Assembly: GCF_900167345.1 (NCBI RefSeq)
Contig: NZ_FUXB01000005.1
Location: 1-64,000 of the forward strand
Reading direction: 5' to 3'
Length of the DNA: 64,000 nucleotides
From: Vibrio cincinnatiensis DSM 19608
Lineage (GTDB): Bacteria > Pseudomonadota > Gammaproteobacteria > Enterobacterales > Vibrionaceae
How positions within the stretch are numbered: position 1 is the stretch's first letter; the number at the start of each line of letters is the position of its first letter. The notes under the pieces were generated by a model. That model made no database searches, was not told the origin of the DNA, and saw only the letters and a list, made by a program, of their open reading frames with translations. The translations under genes and the position numbers were made by a program. Below are positions 60,562 to 64,000 of this stretch, piece by piece.

Positions 60562-61182
60562 CTATTTGGTTAATGCAAAAGTGGGTAAGGAAAGATGCCA
60601 ACGAATCGCGCCTAAACGGATAAACAATGTGGACGCAACACCGAAGAGAAAGGCCGTTGAGCTGTCGTAGTTCAAGCTTAATGCACTGGTGTGAACCACT
60701 CCTCCGATAATACAGGCGGTAGCGTAAACTTCACTTCTTAGCACCATCGGTATTTCTCGAGCAAGCACATCTCGAATAATCCCGCCCCCACAGCCAGTGA
60801 CGACACCCATAATGATGGCGATCAGCGCTGATTCCTGATAAATCAATGCTTTTTCAACACCAATACCGACAAATACTGCTAATCCTATTGCATCACAGAC
60901 AGGAAGGATCCACCAAGGTAAGCGTTTAGGGCGGCGAACGAGCAGCATCGTCAATAAACAAGTAATGAAGACGACCCACAAATACGTCGTATCGGTAATC
61001 CAAAAGACGGGGGTTGCCCCTAAGGCCATATCTCGTATGGTGCCACCGCCAATAGCTGTCACGCTGGCTAGAACGACGACACCAAATGGGTCCATCTTGA
61101 GTCGTCCTGCCAGTAGTACGCCAGAAACGGCAAACACTGCGGTGCCAAACATATCAATAAGGTAGAGCAGTGAGGTATCCAA
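60562..61182 (-). CDS. yadS: TRIC-type/UPF0126 membrane protein YadS
   Basis: Inner-membrane protein with two copies of the UPF0126 (bacterial TRIC channel-like) repeat, six or seven helices in 206 residues. Each repeat carries a glycine-rich GGGxIRD motif: AIGGGTIRDMALG near 44-56 and GCGGGIIRDVLARE near 130-143. Structural studies show relatives to be trimeric cation channels, but the physiological role is not defined. It is the last gene of the minus-strand group mtnN-cbiB-btuF-yadS, as in E. coli, where yadS follows mtn-btuF. Confidence 0.9.
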   Translation of the reverse strand: MDTSLLYLIDMFGTAVFAVSGVLLAGRLKMDPFGVVVLASVTAIGGGTIRDMALGATPVFWITDTTYLWVVFITCLLTMLLVRRPKRLPWWILPVCDAIGLAVFVGIGVEKALIYQESALIAIIMGVVTGCGGGIIRDVLAREIPMVLRSEVYATACIIGGVVHTSALSLNYDSSTAFLFGVASTLFIRLGAIRWHLSLPTFALTK

Positions 61183-61266
61183 TGTATAATCGCTCGCTTA
61201 ACATTCCCTGTTTATTTATCGGGTGAGGTGAATCGGTTGCCGAGTGTAGCAAATACTTTGGCGATA

Positions 61267-62085
61267 TCAAGGTGTCTGTTGCTGTTCAAAATATCCACAA
61301 ACCTGTTCAATGGCCATGAGTGTCCTTGGTGTTGGGCGGTTAAGCCAATCTGAGTTGAGGTCCCAGAGGTGCGAGCGTTTGACTGCGATGAGTTGTTCAC
61401 TCCATTGACTCCACATTGAGTCATGACCAATAGCATATTCGGCGGTGAAAATGACCTCGGGTTGTGCGAGTAATACCTGCTCTATGCTGACTTGTGGATA
61501 AGCCGATGGACTATGTTGAAAGACGTTTTCTCCACCACAAAACTGAAAAATTTCACTTGGCCAGCTATTTTGCGCCAAGGTAATGATGGGTTTTTCACTC
61601 AGTTGGTAAAAATAGCGAGTTGGGGCTAGGTGAGCATAACGTTGTTTCAGTTGAGTCAACTGCTCTCGAAAGTCTTTAGCCGCTTTTAGGCCTATAGAGG
61701 GGTTTTCTGCATAGTGGCTAAGCTGTTCTATTTCGTCGGCAATATCAAGTAATTGTTTAGGTTGAGAATAAAAGAGCGGAATACTCAGACTTTTCAGTTT
61801 CTCCAGTTCTCGAATAGCGTTACCTTCGGGCCAAGCGATGACTAAATCAGGCTGTAAACTCATGATCCGTTCAATGTTGATCCCTTGGAAATTAGCAACT
61901 GTTGGGCGAGTTTTTGCTTGTTCGGGATAATCGCTGAATTCACTGACGGCAATGAGTTTATCACCAAGCCCAGCGGCAAAGGCTAACTCGGTTGCATGAG
62001 GCGATAAGCTGATAATACGTTCTGCTGCTGAGGTGATGGCAGATGGATTTAGTAATAGTAAGCTAAGCAGTAAGATTCGCTTCAT
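61267..62085 (-). CDS. btuF: Vitamin B12-binding periplasmic protein BtuF
   Basis: Substrate-binding protein delivering cobalamin to the BtuCD transporter. A signal peptide (about 1-20, ending ITSAA) is followed by ERIISLSPHATELAFAAGLG, the standard opening of BtuF, then IERIMSLQPDLVIAW and the second lobe with FQFCGGENVF and PEVIFTAEYAIG. The 272 residues are normal. Its ATG directly abuts the cbiB stop. BtuC and BtuD are not in this window. Confidence 0.92.
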   Translation of the reverse strand: MKRILLLSLLLLNPSAITSAAERIISLSPHATELAFAAGLGDKLIAVSEFSDYPEQAKTRPTVANFQGINIERIMSLQPDLVIAWPEGNAIRELEKLKSLSIPLFYSQPKQLLDIADEIEQLSHYAENPSIGLKAAKDFREQLTQLKQRYAHLAPTRYFYQLSEKPIITLAQNSWPSEIFQFCGGENVFQHSPSAYPQVSIEQVLLAQPEVIFTAEYAIGHDSMWSQWSEQLIAVKRSHLWDLNSDWLNRPTPRTLMAIEQVCGYFEQQQTP

Positions 62086-63039
62086 TTACAAGCCTTGATG
62101 AATAATAAAGAGTAAGAGGCTTTGTAGCCCAATCCAGATCCATGCTCGGCGGGTGAGTAGGCGATAGGCTTGCTGCAGGTGAAGGCTCGCTGGAGCAATC
62201 CGGCCGCCAATCTTACTTCTAATGGCTTTTTGCTGACCATAAATGGCTGGGCCACCGAGTGATAATTGCAACTTGTTACCAACTGCGCACAGTAACCAAC
62301 CGGGGCCAGGCAAGGGCCAAGAGCGGCTTTGTTCTATGGTTAATGACAGCATTTGTCGTACATTGCTGCCAAGTATAATCAACAATGCGAAACCTCGTAA
62401 TGGAATGAAATCCAGTATTGCTACCATTCGAATAATGGGTAATCCAAAGGGGTGGAATAGTGCTCTTGAGGGGGACCAGCAGCGGGCCAGTTCCACCATT
62501 AATCGATAAAGAAAAGCACCAATGCCTCCCAAAATGGCGTACCAGAAGAGTACCCCAATAAGATTGCGCCCTAACCCCATGGTTAAGGTTTCAACGCCAG
62601 CTTTACCAAGGCCCAATGGAGACAGCGTGTCTGTTTCTCGATTAACGAAAGGGACTAATAATCGTCGGGCGAGTTTTTTATCTTCTTTCTCAAGAGCTTG
62701 GCTCATGCACTTGGTGAGTTTTTCAGAGCTACGCCAATCAAGCGCTAAAAGCAGCAAAGCGAGTTCAAACAGTTGAGGCTGCCAGACCAAGGCTTTTAAG
62801 GCGATACAGACCGCAACGGTAGGAATGATCATGAGCAACCAAGCTAGTGTCCCTGAAATAAGGCTCTGTTGGTAGCTATTGGGGGTATTGACCTTTTGTG
62901 CAAGTAGCTCTGCAAATTTATGCCATAAGGTTACGGGGTGAGCTGAATGTGGAATGGGCAATACCCAGTGAAACAACAGTGCGCCCCACATAACCAGTAG
63001 AGCGCTATTTGCATAAAAAAGAGAGGAAAGTTCGTCCAT
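62086..63039 (-). CDS. cbiB: CbiB/CobD-family cobalamin biosynthesis membrane protein
   Basis: Membrane protein of the CbiB family, which joins an aminopropanol group to adenosylcobyric acid to form adenosylcobinamide (phosphate). Hydrophobic segments lie near 10-30, 60-100, 160-185 and 295-315. Family landmarks are HPVTLWHKFAELL, KKLARRLLVPFVNRETDTLS, AGVETLTMGLGRNLIGVLFW (near 150) and the glycine-rich WPLPGPGWLLCAVGNKLQL. Cobinamide salvage is the more likely role if no other corrin-ring genes exist in the genome. Adjacent to btuF and 10 bp downstream of mtnN. Confidence 0.88.
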   Translation of the reverse strand: MDELSSLFYANSALLVMWGALLFHWVLPIPHSAHPVTLWHKFAELLAQKVNTPNSYQQSLISGTLAWLLMIIPTVAVCIALKALVWQPQLFELALLLLALDWRSSEKLTKCMSQALEKEDKKLARRLLVPFVNRETDTLSPLGLGKAGVETLTMGLGRNLIGVLFWYAILGGIGAFLYRLMVELARCWSPSRALFHPFGLPIIRMVAILDFIPLRGFALLIILGSNVRQMLSLTIEQSRSWPLPGPGWLLCAVGNKLQLSLGGPAIYGQQKAIRSKIGGRIAPASLHLQQAYRLLTRRAWIWIGLQSLLLFIIHQGL

Positions 63040-63049
63040 GAGCGTTAGG

Positions 63050-63748
63050 TTACTTATTCAACAACTCAACCATTTTTACCACCATTTCTGATGAGCTTTG
63101 TGCAGCAAGCGGTAAAAACTCATCAAATGACATCGGTGAAGCTTTGTCGGCAACATCTGAAATAGCACGTACCACGACAAAAGGAACCTGAAATTGATGA
63201 CAGGTTTGAGCGATTGCGGAGGCCTCCATTTCGACCGCAACGACGGATGGGAAATGTTGGCGGATATAGTTTTGACGTTCTTCAGTGCAAACAAAGGCAT
63301 CACCAGTGCAGATCAACCCTCGAACTGCATGTTTATCTTGCATTGAAGCTAATGCTTGTTCAGCAACAGTGATTAATTTTTCATCGGCTTTGAATGCGGC
63401 GGGTTGCCCTGCCATTTGACCGATTTCATAACCAAAAGCGGTCACGTCGGCATCATGATGACGGACTTCGCTGGAAATTACTACATCTCCCATGGTCAGT
63501 GTTGACTCAAATCCACCAGCAGAGCCTGTGTTGATAACCACATCGGGTTGATAGTCGTTAAGTAATAACGCTGTGCCAATAGCGGCAGAAACTTTGCCGA
63601 TCCCTGATTGAAGAACAATGACATCTGCACCATGGAGTTGACCTGTGTAATAGGTACAACCCGCTTTACTGACTTCTTGGCCATGTTCTAGGGCGTCTTT
63701 TAAAATAGCGACTTCTTGTTGCATCGCACCGATGATGCCAATTTTCAT
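63050..63748 (-). CDS. mtnN: 5'-methylthioadenosine/S-adenosylhomocysteine nucleosidase
   Basis: Hydrolyses S-adenosylhomocysteine to adenine and S-ribosylhomocysteine, the substrate of LuxS (9916-10434), and also cleaves methylthioadenosine. The 232-residue enzyme has the catalytic Glu12 ([13 protein letters not shown]), the [16 protein letters not shown] phosphorylase-fold motif, Glu in [12 protein letters not shown] and the catalytic Asp in [12 protein letters not shown]. The ATG at 63748 gives the exact E. coli length, and AAAGAGA lies upstream. A longer frame from 63766 is not needed. First gene of the mtnN-cbiB-btuF-yadS group. Confidence 0.96.
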   Translation of the reverse strand: MKIGIIGAMQQEVAILKDALEHGQEVSKAGCTYYTGQLHGADVIVLQSGIGKVSAAIGTALLLNDYQPDVVINTGSAGGFESTLTMGDVVISSEVRHHDADVTAFGYEIGQMAGQPAAFKADEKLITVAEQALASMQDKHAVRGLICTGDAFVCTEERQNYIRQHFPSVVAVEMEASAIAQTCHQFQVPFVVVRAISDVADKASPMSFDEFLPLAAQSSSEMVVKMVELLNK

Positions 63749-63845
63749 GCAATTTCTCTTTATCAATAAATAAAACGGCTGCAGTTTACCATGTTGTCTT
63801 TGGTTTGATCGAGATAGGTTCGATAGATAACGTGTATTTGGCTTA

Positions 63846-63953
63846 ATGAGTGCTTATCGTCACATTCCTGCTTGTTTAATTTCTCTCTTAGCGGTTCTAC
63901 TTTTCTCTGGTTTATGCACTCTTCGGTTTAAAAGGGGAATGATCGAACGGTGA
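63846..63953 (+). CDS. Possible 35-aa small hydrophobic protein
   Basis: An open frame of 35 codons divergent from mtnN encodes [20 protein letters not shown] followed by a short basic tail ending GMIERstop. It looks like a single membrane helix with a basic end. There is no good ribosome binding site (TTTGGC only), so this may be chance. No family is recognised. Confidence 0.25.
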   Translation: MSAYRHIPACLISLLAVLLFSGLCTLRFKRGMIER

Positions 63954-63962
63954 GAAGAGAGC

Positions 63963-63990
63963 AAAAAAGGCTAACGTTAACGTTAGCCAA
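63963..63990 (-). terminator. Terminator for a minus-strand gene beyond the window
   Basis: Perfect 8-bp stem GGCTAACG/CGTTAGCC with a TTAA loop. An A run at 63963-63968 becomes a T run on the minus strand. It therefore probably ends a gene lying to the right of the window. Confidence 0.7.
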
Positions 63991-64000
63991 GTTGGAAAGG

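Noticed and set aside
60488..60670. 60-codon frame after the second small membrane protein
   Set aside because: More than half lies antisense to the end of yadS, and its composition is not protein-like.

Overview
The window is chromosomal DNA from a gammaproteobacterium, most likely a Vibrio or close relative in the Vibrionaceae. The evidence is gene order and content: an oadGAB sodium pump beside a tRNA-Arg gene, gshA next to luxS, ypjD/yfjD divergent from ffh, degQ-degS and zapG/zapE followed by rplM-rpsI-petABC-sspAB, and a dcw cell-wall/division cluster without ddl. The species cannot be named from sequence alone. Nearly all genes are housekeeping genes with full-length, intact reading frames.

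Layout. 1-3720: 3' part of tRNA-Arg(ACG) and the oadGAB operon (Na+-pumping oxaloacetate decarboxylase). 3746-8013: a quinone-oxidoreductase-like enzyme, a YqaA-type membrane protein and an M16 metalloprotease lipoprotein. 8014-10476: an intergenic inverted-repeat element, gshA (glutathione) and luxS (AI-2). 10495-12615 (minus): yfjD and ypjD. 12827-16497: ffh, then the ribosome/tRNA-modification operon rpsP-rimM-trmD-rplS. 16541-19803 (minus): degS, degQ and zapG. 19955-26316: zapE, rplM-rpsI, the cytochrome bc1 operon petABC and sspAB. 26345-29705 (minus): lpoA-yraN-diaA-dolP. 29757-31146: rsmI and the RNase P RNA gene. 31290-47801: the dcw cluster rsmH-ftsL-ftsI-murE-murF-mraY-murD-ftsW-murG-murC-ftsQ-ftsA-ftsZ-lpxC. 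48152-57195: secA, mutT, dapB and carAB. 57359-58138: yfcA. 58454-60488: an accessory island. 60562-63748 (minus): mtnN-cbiB-btuF-yadS.

How the genes connect. Septal and lateral wall synthesis is almost complete here (MurC-G, MraY, FtsI/FtsW, LpoA as activator of PBP1A, DolP as envelope quality factor), with divisome proteins FtsL/Q/A/Z, ZapG and ZapE. Protein quality control is served by DegQ, DegS (sigma-E sensor protease), SspB (ClpXP adaptor), Ffh and SecA. MtnN and LuxS are the two consecutive enzymes that turn S-adenosylhomocysteine into homocysteine plus the AI-2 precursor. CbiB and BtuF serve corrinoid uptake and salvage.

The unusual part is 58454-60488. A 355-residue protein with a glycine-rich hydrophobic C-terminus is followed, with a TAATG stop/start overlap, by a small two-TM protein. 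Next comes an orphan, frameshifted copy of only the last 50 or so codons of the large protein, again joined by TAATG to a second, mosaic paralogue of the small membrane protein. This is the architecture expected of a membrane-acting antibacterial effector with its immunity gene plus an orphan toxin-tip/immunity module. The function is inferred; no secretion genes lie in the window.
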